56,592 nt of DNA. Origin: Branchiostoma floridae (Eukaryota; Chordata; Leptocardii; Amphioxiformes; Branchiostomatidae). The notes under the pieces were generated by a model. It had not been told where the DNA came from, searched no databases, and worked only from the letters and a program-made list of their open reading frames with translations. A program made the position numbers and the translations under genes. Shown here piece by piece: positions 46,841 to 56,592 of the stretch (position 1 is its first letter; the number at the start of each line of letters is the position of its first letter). The DNA lies in NCBI RefSeq assembly GCF_000003815.2, contig NC_049983.1:2047406-2103997 (forward strand), read 5' to 3'.

Positions 46841-47267
46841 ATTATGTTAGTTTGAATGAAGTAGAAGTACGGTAGATTTCAACATTTTAGTGCATCTGTC
46901 ATGCAAACCAAGTATTATCGTCTTTAAATACTGTAAAGGTATCATAAATACCAGAAAAATAAATAAATGCAATAAATGCGTGGCAATATATCCACCAGGG
47001 GGTCCCCTCAGTCTTGTGGCCTATGGCATACAAAACTGGTCATCCCATTATTTTGGCATAATATCGGCATGTCTAATATGAAACAGATTAGAATGAGGTC
47101 AAATCATATCAAGAACACCTAATCATCAATCATGTTTTGTTCACTTAAAACACTACTTTTATGTACATCATGATACAATTTTTAAGACTTTATATCCGTA
47201 CACAAGATAAAGCGCTTACCAACAAGCTTTCGATCAGTCCTACGATCATTATCAAGTTGTAATGACC
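46841..47267. other. Spacer between genes 2 and 3, nothing recognised
   Basis: AT-rich; no exon. The phrase AAGCGCTTACCAACAAGCTT near 47210 may be part of an interspersed repeat ending at the palindrome that follows. Confidence 0.55.
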
Positions 47268-47314
47268 CTAAATCTAAGTCACACTTCCGTTCCGGAAGTG
47301 TGACTTAGATTTAG
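47268..47314. repeat. Perfect 22-bp palindrome with facing GGAAGT cores
   Basis: CTAAATCTAAGTCACACTTC... on the left is perfectly inverted 3 nt later (47293-47314). The centre reads ACTTCCG-TTC-CGGAAGT, two facing ETS-type GGAA sites. It lies ~370 bp upstream of the gene 3 start codon. Confidence 0.9.
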
Positions 47315-47683
47315 TTATTATTACAGTTTTTCACAACAAACCATGAACGATGGGACGGCATTAAAAGCTGAGATCAAAGGCAAAATGAAACATTTGCAGC
47401 TACTTGTACTTCATCCATGAACTTGAAAGTGCATATCAGTTGTTGGCAGTAGAAAACTATGATCCCTTTTAGGAAAGCCCGGTGAGCCGGGGAACCCTAG
47501 CAAACAGTATAAAAAATCAACAGACCAATTTCCTCTACAAAAGGGGGTGTTTGCAAAAACGCGAGGTTGTCTGTTTACGTATTTGTAGAACATGGGACGG
47601 ACAGTTGTGGATCACGTTCATTTTGATAAAACTATCAGCTTGCAACTCTTTACTGGCAAGTATTGGTGAGCGCGAATCAGAAG
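47315..47683 (+). promoter_or_regulatory. 5' flank of gene 3 (copy C)
   Basis: GGGACGGCATTAAAAGCTGAG, AACAGACCAATTTCCTCTAC, GGGACGGACAGTTGTGGATC and TACTGGCAAGTATTGGTGA match copies A and B. It carries no Helitron-like insertion. Conservation suggests shared control of genes 1 and 3. Confidence 0.6.
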
Positions 47684-47735
47684 ATGTCGTCGTGGGTCTT
47701 CGTGATACTCGCATTCGGCTGCGTCATTCTATCAG
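47684..47735 (+). CDS. Signal-peptide exon of a third family gene
   Basis: ATG TCG TCG TGG..., encoding MSSWVFVILAFGCVILS, ends phase 1 at TCAG|GTAAGT, the best donor of the three copies. Substitutions relative to gene 1 are conservative and hydrophobic, suggesting a working leader. The downstream domains were not found before the window ends, so the gene is partial here. Confidence 0.75.
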
Positions 47736-48159
47736 GTAAGTCAACAATGTTTTATAAAAGGACATAAGGGAGCGCTACAAAATGTCAACTGATTCGTTCA
47801 AAACGCAGCTTTATAAAAAAAAAGCCTCGACCAGGACCAAATGTTAACGTTTAACTAAGGGAAAGAAAAACAGCTCTTCAACAGTGCACAATATATGTAG
47901 GTCTGTAACTGCACTGTGACATATTCGTCGTCAGCAAACATATGATTTCAGACTCGATAACATTTTGCATCAGGCAGTGAAAGAAACCGTCGGACCAAAA
48001 TTGAATATCTCAGACAGGGTTAGTAAAGATACAGCTGAATTTTTGGACATATTCAGGACTATGTTTTCACTATCCCCAAAATGTCCTCAGTTTGCGATCG
48101 TAGGACTATCGCAAGACGTATATGACCCTGCCATTACTGTACCTATTGTTTTGACCTAC
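47736..48159. other. First intron of gene 3, duplicated segment
   Basis: GATTCGTTCAAAACGCAGCT and GACCAAATGTTAACGTTTAA match 9240-9310; CGATCGTAGGACTATCGCAA matches ~10720. The open frame 47965-48240 crosses into the CACGG element and shows no domain. Confidence 0.6.
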
Positions 48160-49085
48160 CACGGTGGTCAAATACGCGCTCAAAATCTCCCATGTCTAGC
48201 CGAATTCGAACCTTCTTCCATGATGTTCCATCTGACGTAATTCGAACCGAACCCTTGTTCTATTTAGGTCATCTGCGGTCATTGCAGGTAAAACCGTGCT
48301 TTCTGGCCCTTTTCCCCCAACTAACTTGAATCAGGCGAAAAACATAGTTTTTAACCAATATAAGCAATTTTCTGGACAGTAAATTTATGCTTTCTCTTTG
48401 TTGCGGACCTGTAATATGTAACGAAGCTACTGGCGCTTTTGTTGGTGACCTTGAGTATCATAAGTGTTGTTTACACCGGTATCAATTACACCCTCCCGCT
48501 CTCCGTGCGGCATGACATGCGTGCAAACATCGTTTAAGATCTCCACCAAGAAGAGTCCAACTAAACTCATTGGCGGCTCAAAATGACCGCAACGGTTTTC
48601 CCGAGATTTGTGTTTTTGGGATTTTTTAAAAATGCCTTCGATTGTGAATTATTGGTAATTAAGTGCCAAAAATGTCATTTTTACGCATATTTTTGGCTGT
48701 AACTTTGCTTAAAATAAAAAAATCCCAAAAACAGAAAGTTTTATTTGCCTCTCAGATGACAAAAAATACCAAAATCGAGAATTTTCCATGGCACTTGCGG
48801 CCCATCTTATCAAGAGTATGGTCAAATTGAAGGCCTTCTTTGAAACAGAAAATAACTGTCTTTGGAAGCAAAGTAGAAACAAAACAGGTATCTCAATTCG
48901 AACGGGAAGATTCAAACTATCATAAATTGCGAATTTAATCTTATTTTGAATACATTTTCCTTGTCATAACATTTTGTTTATTTTGAAATATTTTACGGTT
49001 AGCAAATAGTAGGCCTCTTGTAACCCGATACTCTGTCGAACTCGCATAGCAACGGGAAAGAATACCCTAGCAACCGACCGCCGTG
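48160..49085. mobile_element. CACGG-ended DNA element, copy 2
   Basis: Same terminal repeats (CACGGTGGTC / GACCGCCGTG) and interior as 31529-32466, 926 bp, flanked by TAC on both sides (48157-48159, 49086-49088). The two copies share orientation and most of their length. Non-coding. Confidence 0.85.
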
Positions 49086-49088
49086 TAC

Positions 49089-49785
49089 TGTGGTTCTTTT
49101 GAATCTAAAAATCCACCTCCAGTGAAGACCACTTCAAAGGCACAGACTATTAGTAAATACATTTACTCCATTAGCAGCCAAATTAGCGACTGCAAACTAA
49201 CAGGGTAAAAATATGAACGGGCGATTCAAATGGTGATTGCCGCTGTTACGAGTTTTAGATGTTCAATTTTTTTATAGCTGGACAAAATCGTATTTTGAGA
49301 TTGACATAAGTTGGCATCATACAAAGTTAATATTTGTTCTTTTCGCATAAGAGCCATGGCTCTATGGTACCAGATTCAGATTCAGAGCGTGGGTCCTTAT
49401 TGATATAGCAAAAAATGGGGTAAAAGGAAGACTTTGTTTCAAACTTCTAGCATCGAAAAGATTTTGCACAAGTACAAATTATTAGGGCTCAACGAGACTT
49501 TTTTTCCTTTCCATGATTATCATCCAGACCTTTGTGGCTTTCTGGTGGAACAGAAATTTAGGACTGAAGTTTTATTACTTCTATGGAGCCTTGTTTCAGC
49601 GTATTCTAACAAAGTGTTTATGGTCAGGACTGACTGTGATATGCGCACTCCAACGAGAGCAGCTAGGAAACTCGATCTTCAATAGGATTTATGAAGGGTT
49701 CTCATCTGATCATGTCTCTTTGAAAACAAAATAAACCTATATAACGAAGCATAGTTTATGTAGATGTTGATTTTATTTGGGCCCC
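49089..49785. other. Gene 3 intron, duplicate of gene 1 region
   Basis: ~49210-49690 resembles ~9540-9890 (CGAGTTTTAGATGTT, CTTTCTGGTGGA, GTATTCTAACA). No exon recognised. Confidence 0.55.
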
Positions 49786-50603
49786 CTATAAATGCATTTA
49801 TAGTATTTTGGGATTTTTTTGCCATTTTTTTACTAAAAATATATATTTTTGCTCATATACCCTTTTATTAAAACATAATGACCTGAAATTTGATACAGAG
49901 GTGCATTGGACATTTGCCCACAGGATCCCATGATCACTTTTTTTGCACACTTCCTTTTACAAATGAGTTATTTTGGAGTTTTTTTGCCATTTTTGACCAA
50001 AAAAATTAGATTTTTGCCTCCTATGCCCTTGTATTAAGGACAAATGACCTGAAATTTGGTGTGTAGTACATCGTGTCCATAGTACTCCATTTCCACTTTC
50101 GGCGCTCATCACACGCAATTGTTGCAATTTGGTATTTTTGCCATTTTTAGACTAAGAATATTTAATTTTAGCACTGATGCATTTGCATGAAAACCGAATG
50201 ACCTGAAATTTGGCATAAGGTTGCGTGCAATACGTGCTCACGGGATTTCGTTTACACTTATGGTGTTCATTTCTTAAATTTGTTAAAATTGGGCTTTTTT
50301 TTAAAATTTTTGCTTCCTGTGTCATAAAAAAAACAACTGATCCCAAATCTGGTATATATACGGGTAGTTTTGGCACTAGAAATGGAAAAATGTGACACAT
50401 TGACCAGTCTATTTGCGTAGATAGGGGTGTCATGGAAGAGTCCATCCTTCCTTTGGGGGAATTTTTTCAAAAATCAACTTTGGAGTGGTATGATGTTGTG
50501 GGACAGGTCAACTCCTGCAAATGGTTGATATGGAGCAATACATTTTTGCATAGGGATGAAGATTGACTGCAATATGCGGTATTTGCTCCAAAGCAATTTC
50601 TAG
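49786..50603 (+). mobile_element. Divergent short Helitron-like copy
   Basis: Begins with AT-rich relatives of the tandem units (AATGACCTGAAATTTGRTAC at ~49880, 50045, 50200). Ends ATTTGCTCCAAAGCAA then TTT and CTAG (50600-50603) before T. The usual 10-nt spacer is shortened to ~3 nt, probably by deletion. Confidence 0.55.
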
Positions 50604-50848
50604 TTATCTTTATTTTCTAACCCCCAGGTATGGCTGAGCAAAATTTCAAAATGATATTGGGAATGGAAGTTAAACGCACACACCACTACGAGTGAACTAG
50701 CCCCCTGCTGTAGTGATTGCACAAAGTTATGTGGCCCAGGGCTACTGAAACGGAGATGGGCGCCGCCCTATCCACTTATCTGTCTCCTGGTATCAAAGTC
50801 TAATAATCCGAATCATAGCACTTGGATTTGTGAATACACTTCTTAAGA

Positions 50849-53800
50849 CTAGAAAGGCCGACATTTGCTTAAGAGCAAATACAGCATATTTCAGCCATAC
50901 CCCTTCCAACGCAACATTGGACTGTTCCAAATCACCCCTGCGCAAAAATGGAACATCCTCTTAACAGTACATTATCCCCCAAAGTGGACTGGTATTGTGA
51001 ATTGACTCCAGGTAAAAACAGAGCTTGCTTCTATTTTTCAGAAAATGACAATAATCACACCTTCCATTCAGAAAATTTTCATCATGACTGAAAATTGTTG
51101 AATGACTTCATGTAATGTCATTAACAATTTTCAGTACGATAACTACGTGTAAGTTTAAAAAAGTATAAGCTCCTTGTGATGTGGGTACATTTATTATTGC
51201 AGTGAACTTTTTTTATTCAAGTAGGGCATACGATTTAATAATTATCAAGCAGGTGCAGGTACTGTAGGAGCGTTTGTTTTCTTCAAGCTGTAAAACTGTT
51301 AAACTGTTTTACTTTGTATGCAATCAGCCATCGAGCCTATTCTTATTTTAGTTTAACAACTTCCTGCCAGACCCGGAAGATACGATTGAACCTTGTTCGA
51401 GGATTTATTTTCGTCTGTCTGGTCAGTCTGTTCATACCCTGGCGCTGAGAGTGTTTATTGGGCTGAAACTCTGGCAGTTTAAAGTTACTTACAATTTAAA
51501 TGTTCAAAGTTTATGTCAAACAACAACAGCACTAGGAACACATACATTTGCTCTGGAGAAAATACAGCAGTTTTCGCAAGTTCCAGTCCAGTGATAGAAA
51601 TGTGGCCACTATAGACAAGTGGTCACTATAGAGAAAATGCTTATCTATTGACTAGGAGCCATACGTTACACATGATTTCAGTACACTGATCATTAATCAT
51701 ATAAACATTGCACAGGTAAGCCAATTGTTTAGATGTACAATTAAGTTCAAATAATTCTGAAGAGAAATATTGATGAGAAAATAATCATTCTCGCCACTGT
51801 CTAACTTATAATTACGTATCAAAACTAAACGCAGATTTTCTAACTAACGCACCTTTCGCCGACTTCATCAAAGGACCGCCGGCTATTAATCAAACACGGC
51901 TGTTGATTAGACTTAGAGTTTCAAACAGTCATGTGCTGTGTGCCAGTTGACAGCGAACTTCATGCTACGTGATGTTTTACATTGCTTGGACCTTCTTTCC
52001 TACAGCGGTGCTTCTACAAAATATTTAGACTGTAACACTGAGTACCACATGTTTTATAGAATAGAATTTGACGCAGAACAGCGTTTTTTGCTGGGTATTT
52101 TTCTTGAAACATGTCCGTGGGAATATCAGCGAGGCGGCGACGTAGGGATATCAGACCGTCAACAAAAGTCGCACGGCTGCTAACGGCGCAGCGAAGATAC
52201 TAGCGCTATAAATAAGCGCTTCAACTAAGGATGGCAACCCTCCAATATTTTTGTATACTGTTGAGCTAAGTTAAGTTTGTTGTTTATGAGGTTTTAGTTG
52301 TCTTTGAAGCTTTGACCCGAAATATTTTAAAGTCAAAGTGCTGAAGAGAAGTAAGTGACTGCTACGGTTATTGTAGATATGGCCCTAAAAAAACTGACAA
52401 AAGAAGCCTTCTCAATAGTCTAAAATGCAAGAGCTTCCGGGGGGGCTTCGCCCACCTGGGTCCCCCCCACTGTGGCCCTGCCCCTGGACCCCGCCAGGGA
52501 CATTCGGCGGCCCCCGGACCCCTGTCCGACGCTTTGAAAAAATCCTGGCGAGAAGTCTGTACGGCCTGAGTCTTCAAGTTAACGTATTGTGTGGTCCCGC
52601 TTATGAATATTAATTAGCCTTCGCTTTCCTCTTCGCTGATTGGCTGAACCATTAATTGAATTAACTCTTCCTGCCGGCTAGACGCAGGTGCAGATGTCGG
52701 CTCTGTGGGGTGAACGTCCGAAAGGTCATGGCATGGAGAACGAAAGAAAACCAATTTCCCCTAAAAAAGTGCTGTAATTAAGCCTTTTACAGTACTTTAT
52801 GCCAAAAATTTTACTTGGATCATTTTACCAACTATCTTATGCCTATCTATACCAAATGTTACTCATACCAGGGTACAGGGGTGCAAAATATACCGTTATA
52901 AGACCGTCAACAACAGTCGCACGGAGCTAACAGCGCAGCGAAAATACCATCGCTAGCGTTTCAACTTCGGATAACAAGTTATAAGTACTGTTGAACTCAG
53001 TAACGTTAAAGTTTGTTTTAGTTGCCTTTGACGGTTTGACCTGAAATAGTGTTACGCTAAACTCCTGAAGAGAAGTTAAGTGACTGCTGCGATTATCATA
53101 GATATGCCCCTAAGAACTGATACAATATAAAGCCTTCTGAATAGTCTAAAATGCGAGAGCCTTAGGCGGGCTTCGCTCCCCCTGGCGGGAACACTGCTAT
53201 ATACGGGATCATGAGGCCCCGCTTATGAATATTAATTAGCCTTTGGCCTCCTCTTCGCTGATTGGCTAGGTCTTTGATTCAATTATCTCTCCGGCTGACG
53301 CGCACAGGTGTGGCTCTGTGCGGGGTCACGGAAGGTCACGTCAGGAGGCCAAAAGAAAACAAATTTCCCCTCAGAAAAGTGCCGAAATTAATCATTTTAA
53401 AGTTGTTTATGTCAAAAATTTTACTTGAATCTTGTTACCAAGTATCTAATGCCAATCTATACCAAATTTCAGGTCATTTAATTGTAATACCAGGGTACAG
53501 GAGCCAAAAGTGTCCTTTTTTGGTCAAAAATTGGCCAAAAATCGCAAAAATAAGCATTTTGTTGCACTGTACACCAAACGTGTTATTAAATTTATATGAA
53601 GGGATTATCAAGGCACATCTGTGTCAAATTTCAGCTCATTCGGTTGCAATACCAAGGTACAGGAGCCAAAAGTGTCCTTTTTTGGTCAAAAATTGGTTAA
53701 AAAAATCGCAAAAATAAGCATTTTGTTGTACTGTACACCAAAAGTGTTATTGAATTTATATGGGGGCATTATCAAGGCACATCTCTGTCAAATTTCAGCT

Positions 53801-54190
53801 CATTTGGTTGTAATACCAGGGTACAGGGGCCAAAAGTGTCCTTTTTTGGTCAAAAATTGGTCAAAAAATCGCAAAAATAAGCATTTTGTTGTACTGTACA
53901 CCAAAAGTGTTATCGAATTTATATGGGGGCATTATCAAGGCACATCTCTGTCAAATTTCAGCTCATTTGGTTGTAATACCAGGGTACAGGGGCCAAAATA
54001 TACAGTTTTGGTCTAAAATTGACCAAAAAATCTCAATAAAATCATTTTAGAGGCAGATATGAAAAAACTGAGAAAAAAGCATCAAGGTATTGGCCCATTC
54101 TACCTCTGTGCCAAATTTCAGGTCATTCGGTCCAGGAACAGCGGAGATGAATCACTTTGAAGATTTGACAGGAGAAGAAGAAGAAGAAAC
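50849..54190 (-). mobile_element. Helitron-like repeat, unit 3 (inverted)
   Basis: Reverse-strand copy of units 1 and 2: CTAG 50849-50852, hairpin 50863-50880, middle halves ~51900-53200, tandem repeats ~53440-54010, TTC-rich 5' end at ~54165-54190. Host T follows CTAG on the element strand. Complete, ~3.34 kb, with one extra ~60-bp insertion at ~51540-51600. Confidence 0.7.
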
Positions 54191-54191
54191 A

Positions 54192-55558
54192 CTAGAAAGG
54201 CCGACATTTGCTTAAGAGCAAATACAGCATATTTCAGCCACACCCCTTCCCACGCAACATTGGACTGTTCCAAATCACCCCTGCGCAAAAATGGAACATC
54301 CTCTTAACAGTACATTATCCCCCAAAGTGGACTAGTATTGTGAATTGATTCCAGGTAAAAACAGAGCTTGCTTCTATTTTTCAGAAAATGACAATAATCA
54401 CACCTTCCATTCAGAAATTTTCATCATGACTGAAAATTGTTGAATGACTTCATGTAATGTCATTAACAATTTTCAGTACGATAACTAGGTGTAACTTTAA
54501 AAAAGTATAAGCTCCTTGTGATGTGGGTACATCTATTATTGCAGTGAACTTTTTTTATTCAAGTAGGGCATACGATTTAATAATTATCAATCAGGTGCAG
54601 GTACTGTTGGAGCGTTTGTTTTCTTCAAGCTGTAAAACTGTTAAACTGTTTTACTTTGTATGCAATCAGCCATCGAGCCTATTCTTATTTTAGTTTAACA
54701 ACTTCCTGACAGACCCGGAAGATACGATTGAACCTTGTTCGAGGATTTATTTTCGTCTGTCTGGTCAGTCTGTTCATACCCTGGCGCTGAGAGTGTTTTA
54801 TTGGGCTGAAACTCTGGCAGTTTAAAGTTACTTACAATTTGAATGTTCAAAGTTTATGTCAAACAACAACAGCACTAGGAAATGTGGCCACTATAGACAG
54901 GTGGTCACTATAGAGAAAATGCTGATCTATTGACTAGGAGCCATACGTTACACATGATTTCAGTACACTGATCATTAATCATATAAACATTGCACAGGTA
55001 AGCCAATTGTTTAGATGTACAATTAAGTTCAAATAATTCTGAAGAGAAATATTGATGAGAAAATAATCATTCTCGCCACTGTCTAACTTATAATTACGTA
55101 TCAAAACTAAACGCAGATTTTCTAACTAACGCACCTTTCGCCGACTTCATCAAAGGACCGCCGGCTATCAATGAAACACGGCTGTTGATTAGACTTAGAG
55201 TTTCAAACAGTCATGTGCTGTGTGCCAGTTGGCAGCGAACTTCATGCTACGTGATGTTTTACATTGCTTGGACCTTCTTTCCTACAGCGGTGCTTCTACA
55301 AAATATTTAGACTGTAACACTGAGTCCCACATGTTTTATAGAATAGAATTTGACGCAGAACAGCGTTTTTTGCTGGGTATTTTTCTTGAAACATGTCCGT
55401 GGGAATATCAGCGAGGCGGCGACGTAGGGATATCAGACCGTCAACAAAAGTCGCACGGCGGCTAACGGCGCAGCGAAGATACTAGCGCTATAAATAAGCG
55501 CTTCAACTAAGGATGGCAACCCGTACAATATTTTTGTATACTGTTGAGCTAAGTAAAG
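54192..55558 (-). mobile_element. Helitron-like repeat, unit 4 (inverted, cut by gap)
   Basis: CTAG 54192-54195 and hairpin 54206-54223, then sequence near-identical to unit 3 up to the N run. Only the 3' ~1.37 kb is present. Unit 4 stands head-to-tail with unit 3 on the reverse strand, mirroring units 1 and 2 at the left end. Confidence 0.7.
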
Positions 55559-55658
55559 NNNNNNNNNNNNNNNNNNNNNNNNNNNNNNNNNNNNNNNNNN
55601 NNNNNNNNNNNNNNNNNNNNNNNNNNNNNNNNNNNNNNNNNNNNNNNNNNNNNNNNNN
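55559..55658. other. Assembly gap, 100 N
   Basis: Exactly 100 N, the usual placeholder for a gap of unknown size. It interrupts unit 4, so the repeat probably broke the assembly. Sequence right of the gap does not continue unit 4; the join should be treated with caution. Confidence 0.98.
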
Positions 55659-56039
55659 ATTTCAGTTCATTGCTCATTTAATAGTCACTCCCATTTAAAG
55701 AACTAGAAATTCTACAATTTCCATACTCATGTTATGGCCTACATTTTCCCTGTGAAATATCTATTCTATTACACAACGTGCTGTATAGCTGCGATGTAAA
55801 GTGTTAGAGAACCATAAAAGATATCACCAGACCGTAAAAGAAACTATGTGTCATCTGCTTTCAAATGACAAAAATCTCTGTGGGGCTTCTCTTACATCTC
55901 TCACATGACATTTACACGAAATAAAACATTCAGCTAATACAACTGGCCTTTCTGACATCCGTGTCCTTTCACAACGGTTGACAGATATGGTTGTCATAAT
56001 CAATGTGATGCATGGGGAAGACGCTCGACCGTCACGTAC

Positions 56040-56120
56040 CTTATAGTAGCCGACTTTGGTGAATATCTGATGCTGTCCGTCAGTCGACTTGAGAGAATTG
56101 GGCGACCTTAAGACTGATCC
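56040..56120 (-). CDS. Candidate internal exon of an unknown minus-strand gene
   Basis: On the minus strand, TGTTCTCAATCTTACAG is followed by 81 open bases and then AAG|GTACGT, a strong donor. Phase 0-0, 27 codons: GSVLRSPNSLKS then TDGQHQIFTKVGYYK. The last part loosely recalls a phrase in ligand-binding regions of class C receptors (a VG-Tyr strand), but that is weak. Splice signals and phase are the main evidence. Confidence 0.3.
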
Positions 56121-56490
56121 CTGTAAGATTGAGAACACTTATCATAAAGTGACATTTCAAATAACACAGACCGTTTCGCTGCCAATTCACGGAGCAAAAT
56201 CGCATCCTGCACTGGGTCAGTTACGTGCCATGGACAGTTGTCCCAGCGGAAGCATTGCATGGTACATGTAATGAATGAAAGGGTTTGCAACATCAATCTC
56301 AGCAACAGCGATTGCACTAGCAATTCTTTTTCTGCCTGAGAATCTTTGAATGGAATCTTTAAAATACCGGCAAAGCTAAGGCTTAATAAGGTACTGAACA
56401 TGACGTACAGTTACGTAGGCGTGTGGCACTGGAACATAGAGCAGCTTTCTTCGTAATGAAGCTATCACTATAAGTTTGAATGTCAACCGC

Positions 56491-56507
56491 TGTGCGTGCG
56501 TGCGTGC

Positions 56508-56592
<85 letters not shown>
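56491..56592. repeat. (TGCG)n(TG)n microsatellite
   Basis: TGCG repeats pass into a long TG run reaching the window edge. Confidence 0.97.

Larger units (their letters stand above)
55659..56592. other. Right flank after the gap
   Basis: No family gene recognised apart from the candidate minus-strand exon at 56040-56120 and the GT microsatellite. Linkage to the rest depends on the gap. Confidence 0.5.

Noticed and set aside
47965-48240. Open frame after the gene 3 signal exon as its second exon
   Set aside because: It lacks a fitting phase 1 acceptor, runs into the CACGG element at 48160, and matches non-coding duplicate DNA near 10720.
53262-54016. Overlapping + frames of 151 and 131 codons
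   Set aside because: Inverted copy of the same 162-bp tandem repeats as at 5599.

Overview
The window looks like nuclear DNA of an invertebrate deuterostome, most like a lancelet (Branchiostoma). Sea urchin or hemichordate cannot be excluded from sequence alone. The reasons are short GC-rich exons with GT-AG borders in AT-rich, repeat-packed introns, several different extracellular domains each encoded by one phase 1-1 exon, and dense MITEs, LINE remnants and a tRNA-derived SINE. There is no bacterial, organellar, rRNA or functional tRNA content. One 100-N assembly gap lies at 55559-55658.

Layout. 1-2034 holds no recognisable gene. 2244-8705 is a head-to-tail pair of ~3.2-kb repeats with Helitron-type 3' ends (hairpin, 10 nt, CTAG, then T). 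Gene 1 (+ strand, 8921 to ~23690) encodes a secreted protein: signal peptide, a short unknown exon, kringle, then four SRCR domains (15380, 17809, 20552, 21710). A decayed second copy of its promoter and signal-peptide exon sits at 9951-10515. Gene 2 (+ strand, 26114 to ~46840) has an unrelated signal peptide, a helical exon, two thrombospondin type-1 repeats (30015, 34440), SRCR (36886), kringle (40124) and two SRCRs (42073, 43667). The last SRCR has an in-frame TAG just after its final cysteine. A third copy of the gene-1-type promoter and signal-peptide exon (47684) opens a gene 3 whose body is not in the window. The right end carries the same Helitron-like units inverted (50849 to the gap).

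How it fits together. The genes are a tandem family of secreted SRCR/kringle/TSP1 mosaics, the architecture expected of soluble pattern-recognition or matrix-binding proteins. Every domain exon is phase 1-1, so exons can be duplicated, shuffled or skipped without breaking frame. Intron similarity shows that gene 1's SRCR-2 to SRCR-4 block and gene 2's last two SRCRs are duplicates, and paralogous empty sites show which mobile elements came later. The SRCR exons have the six cysteines typical of group A but sit on single exons as in group B.

The introns are largely mobile DNA. They include a LINE with a 938-bp CACGG-ended element nested in its reverse-transcriptase frame, a mariner-like element with a tRNA SINE inside it, long fold-back elements, and a G-tract family often found just downstream of SRCR exons. 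Exon borders were read by eye from splice consensus, phase and domain homology. Protein functions are family inference.
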